From positions 62,308-126,307 of the forward strand of contig JALQUO010000002.1 of assembly GCA_023263785.1 (NCBI GenBank): a stretch of DNA of 64,000 nucleotides, in the 5' to 3' direction. The DNA comes from Rickettsiales bacterium (GTDB lineage Bacteria > Pseudomonadota > Alphaproteobacteria > Rickettsiales > Midichloriaceae). Of the stretch, positions 17,498 through 25,731 are shown in pieces. Under the pieces are notes generated by a model, which saw only the letters and a list, made by a program, of their open reading frames with translations, was not told the origin of the DNA and ran no database searches. How positions within the stretch are numbered: the stretch's first letter is position 1; each line of letters begins with the position of its first letter. The position numbers and the translations under genes are program-made.

Positions 17498-19264
17498 ATG
17501 CATATTTTTAACATAGTAAAAAACAGAATAAATCTAGCAATTCAAAAGATAACTAGACAAGTCCTAGAAATAGCAGTTGAGCCACCTAAGAGCAGAGAGT
17601 ATGGAGATATTGCAACAAATGCAGCTATGGTTCTAACGAGGGCTTTAGGATCTAAACCAATGGATATAGCTACAAAGTTGGTTGAGATACTTGAGAGTGA
17701 TCAGGAGTTTACTCACTATGTCGAAAAAGTTGGAATTGTTGCTCCAGGCTTCATCAACATGCATCTAAAAAAATCATCCTTATATGAATTTTTGAGTGAT
17801 CTAAATCAGAATGGTGCTGATGCTTTTAATGAGGATCTCAAGATAGGTAACAACAACAAAATCAACATAGAATTTGTTTCAGCAAACCCAACTGGTCCAA
17901 TGCATATAGGTCATGCAAGAAGCGCTATCTATGGAGACGTTACCTGTAGACTATTAAAAAAATGTGGATTTAATGTAACTGCAGAGTACTACATAAACGA
18001 CGCAGGAGCTCAAATAGATACCCTTATTGAATCATTATACATAAGATACAGGCAGTTTTTGGGTGATGACATCGCGATCCCAGAAGGTTGTTATCCAGGG
18101 GAGTATCTAATTGATACTGCAAAGAAGCTCAAGTCTGAGAGAGGTAATAGAGTTAATATAGGGGATCAATATCTCAGAAGATTTGCTGTTAATGAGATGA
18201 TGAATTTAATAAAACAGGATCTTAAAGCACTCGGAGTACATCATGATATTTTTACCTCAGAAGAGTTCTTAATTAAGCGAGGGTTGGTCGAGGAAGCAAT
18301 GGAAATGTTAGAGTCAAGAGGTTTGATGTATCATGGAATACTAGAAAAACCTAAGGGAAAGGCTGATGAGGATTGGGAGTCAAGAGAGCAATTACTTTTT
18401 AAATCAACAGCCTTCGGTGATGATTCTGATAGGGCAATTATCAAATCAGATGGTAGTTATTCGTACTTTGCATCAGATGTTGCACTGCACCTGGATAAGC
18501 TCAGAAGAGGATATGATGAATTATTTCTTGTTCTTGGTGCAGACCATGCAGGGTATGTTACAAGAATTAGAGCTGCAGTTAAAACACTGAGTGACAACAG
18601 ATTTGATATGCAAGTCATAGTCAACCAACTTGTAAATATATATAAGGATGGGCAGCCCATCAGGATGTCAAAGAGAAAAGGTAATTTTGTGACTGTGAGT
18701 GATTTGCTTGATGAGCTAAATCCAGATATTCTGAGGTTTGCAATGTTGATGCAAAAAAATAACACAGTAATAGATATTGATTGTGAAAAGATGCTTGAGA
18801 AGTCAAAGGATAACCCTGTGTTCTACATTCAATATGCTCACACGAGAGTTGCTTCTATCATAAGAAATGCCCATAAGAGCAATATATTCTCAGCAGAAGA
18901 AATATCAGTAGAAAGAGTTGAAGACAAGTTAGTATATAAATTTCATCCCAACTCTGATATAGATTACTCACTTCTCGATTCTGAGATAGAAATGGAACTC
19001 ATCAAAAATCTTATTGAGTTTCCTAGGGTTATGGAAATGGCTGCAAGACACAAAGAACCCCACAGAATTAATTATTATCTGTATGAACTCGCAAATCATT
19101 TACATGGTATGTGGCACGCAGGTGTTGCTGATGAAAAAATGAGGTGTATTATTGAAGACAACCTTAGTCTTTCAAGAGCGAGGGTGAGTTTGGTGTACAG
19201 CGTAGCTTTAGTAATATTCTGCGGCTTGGATATCATTGGTGTTAAGCCATTACTTGAGATGTAA
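17498..19264 (+). CDS. argS: Arginyl-tRNA synthetase
   Basis: Charges tRNA-Arg. The 588 residues follow the ArgRS plan: an N-terminal additional domain (Add1), the class I core with SANPTGPMHIGHARSAIYGD (HIGH motif), KMSKS as RMSKRKGNF, and the C-terminal helical DALR anticodon domain with FYIQYAHTRVASI. Gap to the cytochrome gene is 9 bases and to the ABC gene 24 bases, so it is internal in an operon. Complete and undisrupted. Confidence 0.96.
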   Translation: MHIFNIVKNRINLAIQKITRQVLEIAVEPPKSREYGDIATNAAMVLTRALGSKPMDIATKLVEILESDQEFTHYVEKVGIVAPGFINMHLKKSSLYEFLSDLNQNGADAFNEDLKIGNNNKINIEFVSANPTGPMHIGHARSAIYGDVTCRLLKKCGFNVTAEYYINDAGAQIDTLIESLYIRYRQFLGDDIAIPEGCYPGEYLIDTAKKLKSERGNRVNIGDQYLRRFAVNEMMNLIKQDLKALGVHHDIFTSEEFLIKRGLVEEAMEMLESRGLMYHGILEKPKGKADEDWESREQLLFKSTAFGDDSDRAIIKSDGSYSYFASDVALHLDKLRRGYDELFLVLGADHAGYVTRIRAAVKTLSDNRFDMQVIVNQLVNIYKDGQPIRMSKRKGNFVTVSDLLDELNPDILRFAMLMQKNNTVIDIDCEKMLEKSKDNPVFYIQYAHTRVASIIRNAHKSNIFSAEEISVERVEDKLVYKFHPNSDIDYSLLDSEIEMELIKNLIEFPRVMEMAARHKEPHRINYYLYELANHLHGMWHAGVADEKMRCIIEDNLSLSRARVSLVYSVALVIFCGLDIIGVKPLLEM

Positions 19265-19288
19265 CAAATTTAAATTATTTTATGAGAG

Positions 19289-21094
19289 ATGAACAAGAAG
19301 GACTTATATGTTTTTCAAAAACCTAGCGTATTGAATTTTTTACTCTTTTTTGTAAAGAAGTATAAGTTTAATTTCTTTTTTATAAGCCTCGCAGCAATCA
19401 TAGTGAATGTCTCCAGTAACACCATCTGGCCATATATCCTCGGTGAGTTAGTCAATGGCTTTTCTGAACTTGATAGCATTAGGTCTGTAGAGCCACTGAT
19501 TCCAATGATGATCTGGGCTATACTATATTGGGTCATTGCAACTGCAGCTCACAGTGTGAAGGGATTCCTATTTGGTATCACAAGGCCAAAGTTCTGTGCA
19601 GACATAAGACGCTCACTATTCGAACTCGTGATGCATCATAGACATTCATATTTTGTAAATAAACACATAGGAAGTATATCTCAAAGAATTGCTGAGCTTC
19701 CGAAAAGTGCACAGCTCATATGTGATAATTTCACAACGGTTTTTGGACCGCTTGTTTTATCGATCTTGTTATCAGCTGGTGCCTTCTTCTATGTACATAT
19801 AATCCCAAGCATAATGTTCAGCATCTTCTTGCTTGTGTATGTAGCAATTACTGTTGTGATGGGAAATAGAGCCTCAAAGCATTGTGATGAAGCATACAGG
19901 TCATTTGCTGAGCTCTTCGGATGCATTGTAGATAGCATCAGAAACCACTTCAGCGTCAGGATATTTAGTGGTCTGAAGAATGAGAAGAGTTTCATAGAAA
20001 GCGCCCAGAGAACTGAGATAAAAAATTCCAGAAGAGCTTTTTTCTTCATAGAAAAGTTAAAACTTGTTCTTGGTGCTTGGGAAATAATTAGCGTCACTGG
20101 AATCCTGTGGGTATCAGTTATGTTATGGCAAAAGGGTGAGTTGAGTGTAGGGGATCTGATTTTCATAGCAAACAGCATCTTTAACATAATGTCTAACATG
20201 TGGTTTGCGGTTGATGAAATAACCTACACATTTAACGAAGTTGGGATTTGTAAGCAGGGCTTGGCCCTTTTAAAAGACGAAAACTCTCAGAACATATTTA
20301 CGTCTCAAGATAGGAATAATCCTGATATAAAAATCACAGAAGGAAGAATTCAGTTCCAAGAAGTAAGTTTTAAATACAGAGATGGAGTAAAACTCTTTGA
20401 CAGTAAAACTATTGAGATACCTGGTGGTGAGAGAGTTGGTTTAGTTGGATTCTCTGGCAGTGGGAAGACAACCTTTGTACACCTAATTATGAAGCTTTTT
20501 GAGGTTGATGCTGGTAAGATCTTGATTGATGATCAAGATATAAAAAATGTTTCAGCCTTTTCTTTGAGGAATAACATAGCATTTATCCAGCAGGATCCGA
20601 TTCTGTTCCATAGAAGCATCATGGATAACATAAGGTATGGGAGACTTGATGCAAGCGATGAAGAAGTAATAGATGCTTCAATAAAGGCTCATGCACATGA
20701 CTTCATTGTGAATATGCCAGATGGCTACAATAGCACTGTCGGAGAGATGGGTACAAAGCTCTCAGGTGGACAAAGACAAAGAATAGCAATCGCTAGAGTT
20801 ATTCTCAGAAATACTCCTATCCTCATAATGGATGAAGCAACATCGGCACTTGATTCTGTCACTGAAAAAAAGATTCAACAAAGCCTCAGTTATCTTATGA
20901 AAGACAAAACAGTTATAGTTATAGCTCATAGACTATCAACTGTCCTACACATGGATAGGATCATTGTCTTTGATAAAGGAAAGATCCTTGAGCAAGGAAC
21001 TCATGAACAGCTTCTCAAGAGTAACGGTCACTACAAAAACCTATGGAATATGCAGAACGATGGTATGTTGCCAAATGAAAAGTGTGAGGACTAG
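19289..21094 (+). CDS. ABC exporter, fused permease-ATPase (MsbA/multidrug type)
   Basis: Half-transporter working as a homodimer in the inner membrane. Residues ~1-320 hold about six helices (ABC transmembrane type 1). The C-terminal ATPase has Walker A as GFSGSGKTTF, Q-loop FIQQDPILFHRS, signature LSGGQRQRIAIAR, Walker B ILIMDEATSALDS and H-loop VIAHRLST. The 601 residues fit MsbA-like exporters of lipids, drugs or peptides; similar proteins are widespread in Rickettsiales. The substrate cannot be read from the sequence. It is followed by tpiA with a 1-base gap. Confidence 0.92.
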   Translation: MNKKDLYVFQKPSVLNFLLFFVKKYKFNFFFISLAAIIVNVSSNTIWPYILGELVNGFSELDSIRSVEPLIPMMIWAILYWVIATAAHSVKGFLFGITRPKFCADIRRSLFELVMHHRHSYFVNKHIGSISQRIAELPKSAQLICDNFTTVFGPLVLSILLSAGAFFYVHIIPSIMFSIFLLVYVAITVVMGNRASKHCDEAYRSFAELFGCIVDSIRNHFSVRIFSGLKNEKSFIESAQRTEIKNSRRAFFFIEKLKLVLGAWEIISVTGILWVSVMLWQKGELSVGDLIFIANSIFNIMSNMWFAVDEITYTFNEVGICKQGLALLKDENSQNIFTSQDRNNPDIKITEGRIQFQEVSFKYRDGVKLFDSKTIEIPGGERVGLVGFSGSGKTTFVHLIMKLFEVDAGKILIDDQDIKNVSAFSLRNNIAFIQQDPILFHRSIMDNIRYGRLDASDEEVIDASIKAHAHDFIVNMPDGYNSTVGEMGTKLSGGQRQRIAIARVILRNTPILIMDEATSALDSVTEKKIQQSLSYLMKDKTVIVIAHRLSTVLHMDRIIVFDKGKILEQGTHEQLLKSNGHYKNLWNMQNDGMLPNEKCED

Positions 21095-21095
21095 T

Positions 21096-21758
21096 ATGTT
21101 TGTAATAGGTAATTGGAAGATGAATGGCTCTCTGGCACTGTGTGATGAATTTACAAATAAATTAGCTATACAAAATGGTGTTGAAGTAATAATCTGTCCA
21201 CCAGCAATTTATGCCCATTATCTTGTCAGAAGTGCGAAGGACTTTAAGGTTGGAGTGCAAGACTGCAGTTGTTTTCAAAACGGTGCATACACAGGTGACA
21301 TAAGTGCTGAGATGATAAATGAAATAGGAATAAAATATGCAATAGTTGGTCATTCAGAAAGGATAAAACACCATAATGAGACACCAGAGATTCTTTTGGA
21401 AAAACTCGCCAGATGTGGTGAGAATGGTATTACTCCTATTCTTTGCATTGATGGAAAAACCCCAGATGACATAAGAAAACAAATGGAGGTATTTCAAAAT
21501 AAGGTACAAATGATAGCTTATGAACCATCTTATTGCATTGGTACAGGCATAGTTCCAACAAATGATCAAATAGAAGAGATATTTGATGTCATTAGTGAAT
21601 TTGGTGATTTCAAGAAAATCTATGGTGGTTCAGTTAGTCCTCAGAATATCAAGGATCTCTCAGGGATAAGGGGATTGGATGGAGTGCTTGTGGGAGGAGC
21701 AAGCCTTAAGATCAATCAGTTCAATGACATAATCTTAGGCCTGTCTAGAACAGCATAA
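21096..21758 (+). CDS. tpiA: Triose-phosphate isomerase
   Basis: Interconverts dihydroxyacetone phosphate and glyceraldehyde 3-phosphate. From the ATG at 21096 the protein is 220 residues, on the short side for TPI (usually 245-255). Key residues are present: NWKMNG with the substrate lysine, GHSERIKHHNE with the electrophilic His, YEPSYCIGTG with the catalytic Glu (normally YEPVWAIGTG), and YGGSV for phosphate binding. The open frame extends upstream into the ABC gene but the TPI homology begins at 21096. Triose-phosphate metabolism in Rickettsiales mainly supplies glycerol 3-phosphate for lipids; that role here is an inference. Confidence 0.93.
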   Translation: MFVIGNWKMNGSLALCDEFTNKLAIQNGVEVIICPPAIYAHYLVRSAKDFKVGVQDCSCFQNGAYTGDISAEMINEIGIKYAIVGHSERIKHHNETPEILLEKLARCGENGITPILCIDGKTPDDIRKQMEVFQNKVQMIAYEPSYCIGTGIVPTNDQIEEIFDVISEFGDFKKIYGGSVSPQNIKDLSGIRGLDGVLVGGASLKINQFNDIILGLSRTA

Positions 21759-21819
21759 GATATCAAAAGGTTTTTTATTCTGTTGTTTATGGTATTTTAA
21801 TGAGTAAAAAACTTTCAGT

Positions 21820-24800
21820 ATGGGAAAAATCTTTTATAAGCCTGTAGATTCTAATGTAAAATTTCCTGAGATAGAAGTCAAAATCATTAACTATTGGGAA
21901 TCAAATAAGGTCTTTGAGAAATCAGTTGAAAAACCTAGCAAGAAGGATTTTGTATTCTATGATGGCCCGCCATTCGCTAATGGCTTACCTCACTATGGAC
22001 ATCTTCTAACTGGTTTTAAAAAGGACACTATTGCAAGGTATAAAACAATGTGTGGATACAGAGTAGAGAGAAGATTTGGTTGGGATTGCCATGGACTGCC
22101 AGCCGAGATGGGAGCTGAAAAGGAATTGAAAATATCTGGAAGAGTAGCAATAGAAAAATTTGGAGTAGATAAGTTCAATGACCACTGTAGAAAGTCAGTC
22201 TTACAATTCACAGATCAATGGCATGAGTATGTTAAGAGGCAAGGCCGCTGGGTTGATTTTGAAAATGACTACAAGACAATGGATTTGTCCTATATGGAAA
22301 GTGCCATATGGGTATTTAAAAGTCTCTACGATAAAGGTTTGATCTATAGATCTAGCAGAGTAATGCCATACTCATGGGTTTGTGAGACACCTGTCTCTGA
22401 TTTTGAAACAAAGATGGACAATTCTTACAGGGAAAAGCAGAGCAAAACAGCGACTGTCGCAGTTGAGCTACAACAAAACAACCTAGGTTTTAAAAATTTA
22501 TACCTTCTGGTTTGGACAACAACTCCTTGGACATTACCTTCAAATTTAGCAATAGCAGTAGGTAAAGACCTTGAGTACTCAGTGATCGAACAAGATGATA
22601 AATGCTATGTGATAGCCTCAGCACTAGCACCTAAATATAAGAAAGAGCTGGGTGAAGAAGTCGTTGGGAAGCTCACTGGAAAGGATCTCATTGGGTTGAG
22701 ATACAAACCAATTTTTGATTATTTTGCAAATCATCAGAATTCCTTTAAGGTCCTAGCGGGTGATTTTGTTACAACAGAGGATGGTACAGGGCTTGTGCAC
22801 ATAGCACCTGGTTTTGGTGAGGATGATCAAAGGATTTGTAATGAAAACAACATAGAAGTTGTTTGTCCTGTTGACACAAGAGGTAAGTTCGTGGAGCCAG
22901 TGAGTGATTTTGTTGGCATGCAGGTGTTTGATACAAATGATTTAATTATACAAAGACTTAAAGCGCAAGGGAAATTAATCAAAACGGATACACACCTTCA
23001 TAATTATCCGTTCTGCTGGAGGACTGATACCCCACTTATATATAAAGCTGTGCCTTCTTGGTACCTTAAGGTTACAGATATCAAAGATAAGATGATTGCA
23101 AATAATCAGAAGATCAACTGGATTCCTGAGCATATAAAAAATGGATTGTTTGGAAAATGGCTTGAGAACGCTCGTGACTGGTCAATATCTCGCAATAGAT
23201 TCTGGGGATGTCCTATTCCTATATGGGAGAGTGATGATCCGAGATATCCTCATGTTGAGGTCTATGGATCGATCGCTGAGATAGAGGCAGCATTTGGAGT
23301 TAAGGTAGACGATCTTCATATGCCTTTCATTGACACATTAACAAAACCAAATCCTTCTGACCCAACAGGAAAATCACTTCTTAGAAGAGTACCTGAAGTC
23401 CTTGACTGTTGGTTTGAGAGTGGATCAATGCCATATGCTCAGATACATTATCCTTTTGAAAACAAAGAGTGGTTTGAAAGGCATTTTCCTGCCGACTTCA
23501 TTGTTGAGTATGTTGCCCAGACAAGAGGTTGGTTCTATACTTTGCTTGTACTTGCAACTGCCTTGTTTGATTCTCCTCCTTTCCTCAACTGCATTTGCCA
23601 TGGTGTGATATTGGGTGATGGTGGACAAAAGATGTCAAAAAGGCTTCAGAACTATCCTGATCCGATGATGGTTTTTGACCAGTATGGATCTGATGCACTG
23701 CGTTGGTTTATGCTTTCATCTCCTGTAATGCGAGGACATGAGCTTATAATAGATAAAGATGCAACTGGCATACAAGAATCGATCAGAAGAGTCCTCAAAC
23801 CACTCTGGAATGCCTATAACTTCTTTGTATTGTATGCGAATATAGACTCCTATAAGGCAGAGTTCTCTCTTGCTGGAGAGGCACTTTTAGATAAGTACAT
23901 AATTTCTAAGGTTTTACTTTTATGTAAGAATGTGAAGGTTGCTATGGATGGATATGACACAGTTGCAGCAGCTGAAGCTTTGGAGGAGTTCCTAGAATTG
24001 CTGAATAATTGGTATATCAGGAGATCAAGAGAAAGGTTCTGGAGGGGAGAGCTCGATTCTGATAAGATCTCAGTTTTCAATACCTTATACAGTGTTTTAA
24101 TACTATCCTGTAAAGCATCTGCACCTCTTCTTCCCATGATGACTGAAGAGATTTATTTATGTTTGAAACCTGATGCTGAGAGCGTCCACCTTGAGGAATT
24201 TCCTGAGTTTGATGTTGCAGGAACAGATATGGGGTTAATTCATAGCATGGAGAAAGTCAGAGAAGCCTGCAGAGCAGCTTTAAACATCAGACATAATGCT
24301 GGCGTTAGAGTTCGACAGCCGGTACAATCAGTGACTTTTGTTGGTCTTGGTGTATCTAATTTATCTGATGAAATGCAGCAGCTTGTGCTAGATGAGATCA
24401 ATGTAAAGGAGTGGATAAATTTGGATAAGAATCTCATAGAAGACTATGGAAACTTTAAGTTACAGCTTAATTTGCCTGTAATTGGAAAAAGAATACCTCA
24501 GCATGTAAAGGACATAATTGCAAAGACAAAGGCAGGAGACTGGAGGGTAGCTGATAGCAAAGTATTCGTTGGTGAGATAGAGTTGCTCCAGGGAGAATAC
24601 ACTCTAAAATTAGAACCAAAGGAAAGTGTATTACAAAATTGCTGTGCTCTTGATAGCAACGATGGTATAGTTGTGCTTGATCTGCAAATAACTGATGAGC
24701 TTCGTCTGGAAGGAATTGCAAGAGATATCATTAGATTTATCCAACAGACTAGGAAGGAAATTGGACTTGCTGTTACAGATAAAATAGATGTTGCATTGGT

Positions 24801-24984
24801 TGCTGATGATAATTCTATCCTGAGGACACTAGAAATATGGAAGGAATTAATTTGTGAACAAACCCTTGCAAATGATGTTCTTATTACTCAGGGTGCAAAT
24901 GATTCCAACTACAGTGCAAAAAGAGAGTGTGAGATCGAATCTCTTCAAATAATAAAAATTTCTCTCTTGATAAGAAAATTATGA
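21820..24984 (+). CDS. ileS: Isoleucyl-tRNA synthetase, eukaryote/archaeal-like type
   Basis: Charges tRNA-Ile. The 1054-residue enzyme has HIGH as LPHYGHLLTG within DGPPFANGLPHYGHLLTGFK, the CP1 editing domain, and KMSKR as GQKMSKRLQNYPDP. The length, the GWDCHGLPAE motif, the KMSKRLQNYPDP variant and the long C-terminal domain without the bacterial zinc-finger tail identify the type shared with eukaryotic cytosol, archaea and some bacteria including Rickettsia. That type is associated with natural mupirocin resistance. The stop TGA overlaps the pncC start (ATGA), indicating coupling. Confidence 0.96.
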   Translation: MGKIFYKPVDSNVKFPEIEVKIINYWESNKVFEKSVEKPSKKDFVFYDGPPFANGLPHYGHLLTGFKKDTIARYKTMCGYRVERRFGWDCHGLPAEMGAEKELKISGRVAIEKFGVDKFNDHCRKSVLQFTDQWHEYVKRQGRWVDFENDYKTMDLSYMESAIWVFKSLYDKGLIYRSSRVMPYSWVCETPVSDFETKMDNSYREKQSKTATVAVELQQNNLGFKNLYLLVWTTTPWTLPSNLAIAVGKDLEYSVIEQDDKCYVIASALAPKYKKELGEEVVGKLTGKDLIGLRYKPIFDYFANHQNSFKVLAGDFVTTEDGTGLVHIAPGFGEDDQRICNENNIEVVCPVDTRGKFVEPVSDFVGMQVFDTNDLIIQRLKAQGKLIKTDTHLHNYPFCWRTDTPLIYKAVPSWYLKVTDIKDKMIANNQKINWIPEHIKNGLFGKWLENARDWSISRNRFWGCPIPIWESDDPRYPHVEVYGSIAEIEAAFGVKVDDLHMPFIDTLTKPNPSDPTGKSLLRRVPEVLDCWFESGSMPYAQIHYPFENKEWFERHFPADFIVEYVAQTRGWFYTLLVLATALFDSPPFLNCICHGVILGDGGQKMSKRLQNYPDPMMVFDQYGSDALRWFMLSSPVMRGHELIIDKDATGIQESIRRVLKPLWNAYNFFVLYANIDSYKAEFSLAGEALLDKYIISKVLLLCKNVKVAMDGYDTVAAAEALEEFLELLNNWYIRRSRERFWRGELDSDKISVFNTLYSVLILSCKASAPLLPMMTEEIYLCLKPDAESVHLEEFPEFDVAGTDMGLIHSMEKVREACRAALNIRHNAGVRVRQPVQSVTFVGLGVSNLSDEMQQLVLDEINVKEWINLDKNLIEDYGNFKLQLNLPVIGKRIPQHVKDIIAKTKAGDWRVADSKVFVGEIELLQGEYTLKLEPKESVLQNCCALDSNDGIVVLDLQITDELRLEGIARDIIRFIQQTRKEIGLAVTDKIDVALVADDNSILRTLEIWKELICEQTLANDVLITQGANDSNYSAKRECEIESLQIIKISLLIRKL

Positions 24985-25469
24985 TTATGACAGAAAATCT
25001 TGCTTACGAACTTGTAACTCTTGCAAGGACAAGAAGGATCAACTTAGCATCAGCTGAATCATGTACAGGTGGATTAATAGGAGCAGCAATCACATCTGTT
25101 CCTGGAAGTTCAGATGTCTTTGGATATGGTTTTATAACCTATTCAAACGATGCTAAGAGAAGACTTCTTGGCGTTAGAGAAGAAACTCTTAATAAGTATG
25201 GAGCAGTTAGTAAGGAAACAGCTAAAGAGATGGCTTTAGGGGCTCTTAAGGTAAGTGGTGTTGATTTTAGTGTTGCTGTAACTGGAATAGCTGGTCCTGG
25301 TGGTGGATCTATAGATAAGCCTGTAGGACTCGTCTTTATTGCAATGGCTGACAAGAAACAAAGTGTGTCAGTAAAGAAGTTGGTGTTGAGAGGTGATAGA
25401 AAGGAGATAAGACTTCAGAGTGTTACTGAGTCTCTGAAGTTTCTCCTTGAGGCAGTTGAAGCTTATTAA
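24981..25469 (+). CDS. pncC: CinA C-terminal family NMN deamidase
   Basis: Nicotinamide-mononucleotide amidohydrolase that turns NMN to nicotinate mononucleotide, recycling the by-product of bacterial DNA ligase. The 162 residues correspond to the stand-alone CinA C-terminal domain: ASAESCTGGLIGAAIT at the N-terminus contains the catalytic Ser/Cys region, then GFITYSNDAKRRLLGV and VTGIAGPGGGSIDKPVGLVF. Its start overlaps ileS by 4 bases and its end overlaps the convergent rpmF by 4 bases. With nadK in the window it suggests active NAD(P) metabolism. Confidence 0.9.
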   Translation: MIMTENLAYELVTLARTRRINLASAESCTGGLIGAAITSVPGSSDVFGYGFITYSNDAKRRLLGVREETLNKYGAVSKETAKEMALGALKVSGVDFSVAVTGIAGPGGGSIDKPVGLVFIAMADKKQSVSVKKLVLRGDRKEIRLQSVTESLKFLLEAVEAY

Positions 25470-25666
25470 GCCTCTACCTCTTCTGTTTTTGATTCTATTT
25501 TCTTTATTTGCTTTTGGTTGTAGTAACCATCTTTTAGAGACATTCTGTGTGGTAATTTTGGTTCACCAGTTGTCTTATCGAATGATATATTTAAAACTTT
25601 TAAACCTTTATTTGCAGATCTCATACCTTTTCTGGAAGGTGTGACTTTTCGCTTTGGTACAGCCAT
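25466..25666 (-). CDS. rpmF: 50S ribosomal protein L32
   Basis: Small basic ribosomal protein of the large subunit. The N-terminal MAVPKRKVTPSRKGMRSA is diagnostic for L32. The 66 residues are typical, and the C-terminal part (LPHRMSLKDGYYNQKQI) matches the alphaproteobacterial form, which lacks the zinc-binding cysteines. plsX and fabH, often downstream of rpmF, are absent; instead the gene ends 4 bases inside the convergent pncC. Confidence 0.95.
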   Translation of the reverse strand: MAVPKRKVTPSRKGMRSANKGLKVLNISFDKTTGEPKLPHRMSLKDGYYNQKQIKKIESKTEEVEA

Positions 25667-25731
25667 TTTTCAATATGTTTTTTTGTTTGAAATTTTCAGG
25701 ATTATAGCATTCAGGTCCTTTAAAAGCAATA

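Noticed and set aside
20964-21095. N-terminal extension of tpiA
   Set aside because: The open frame reaches back into the ABC transporter gene, but TPI homology begins exactly at the ATG at 21096, 1 base after the ABC stop.
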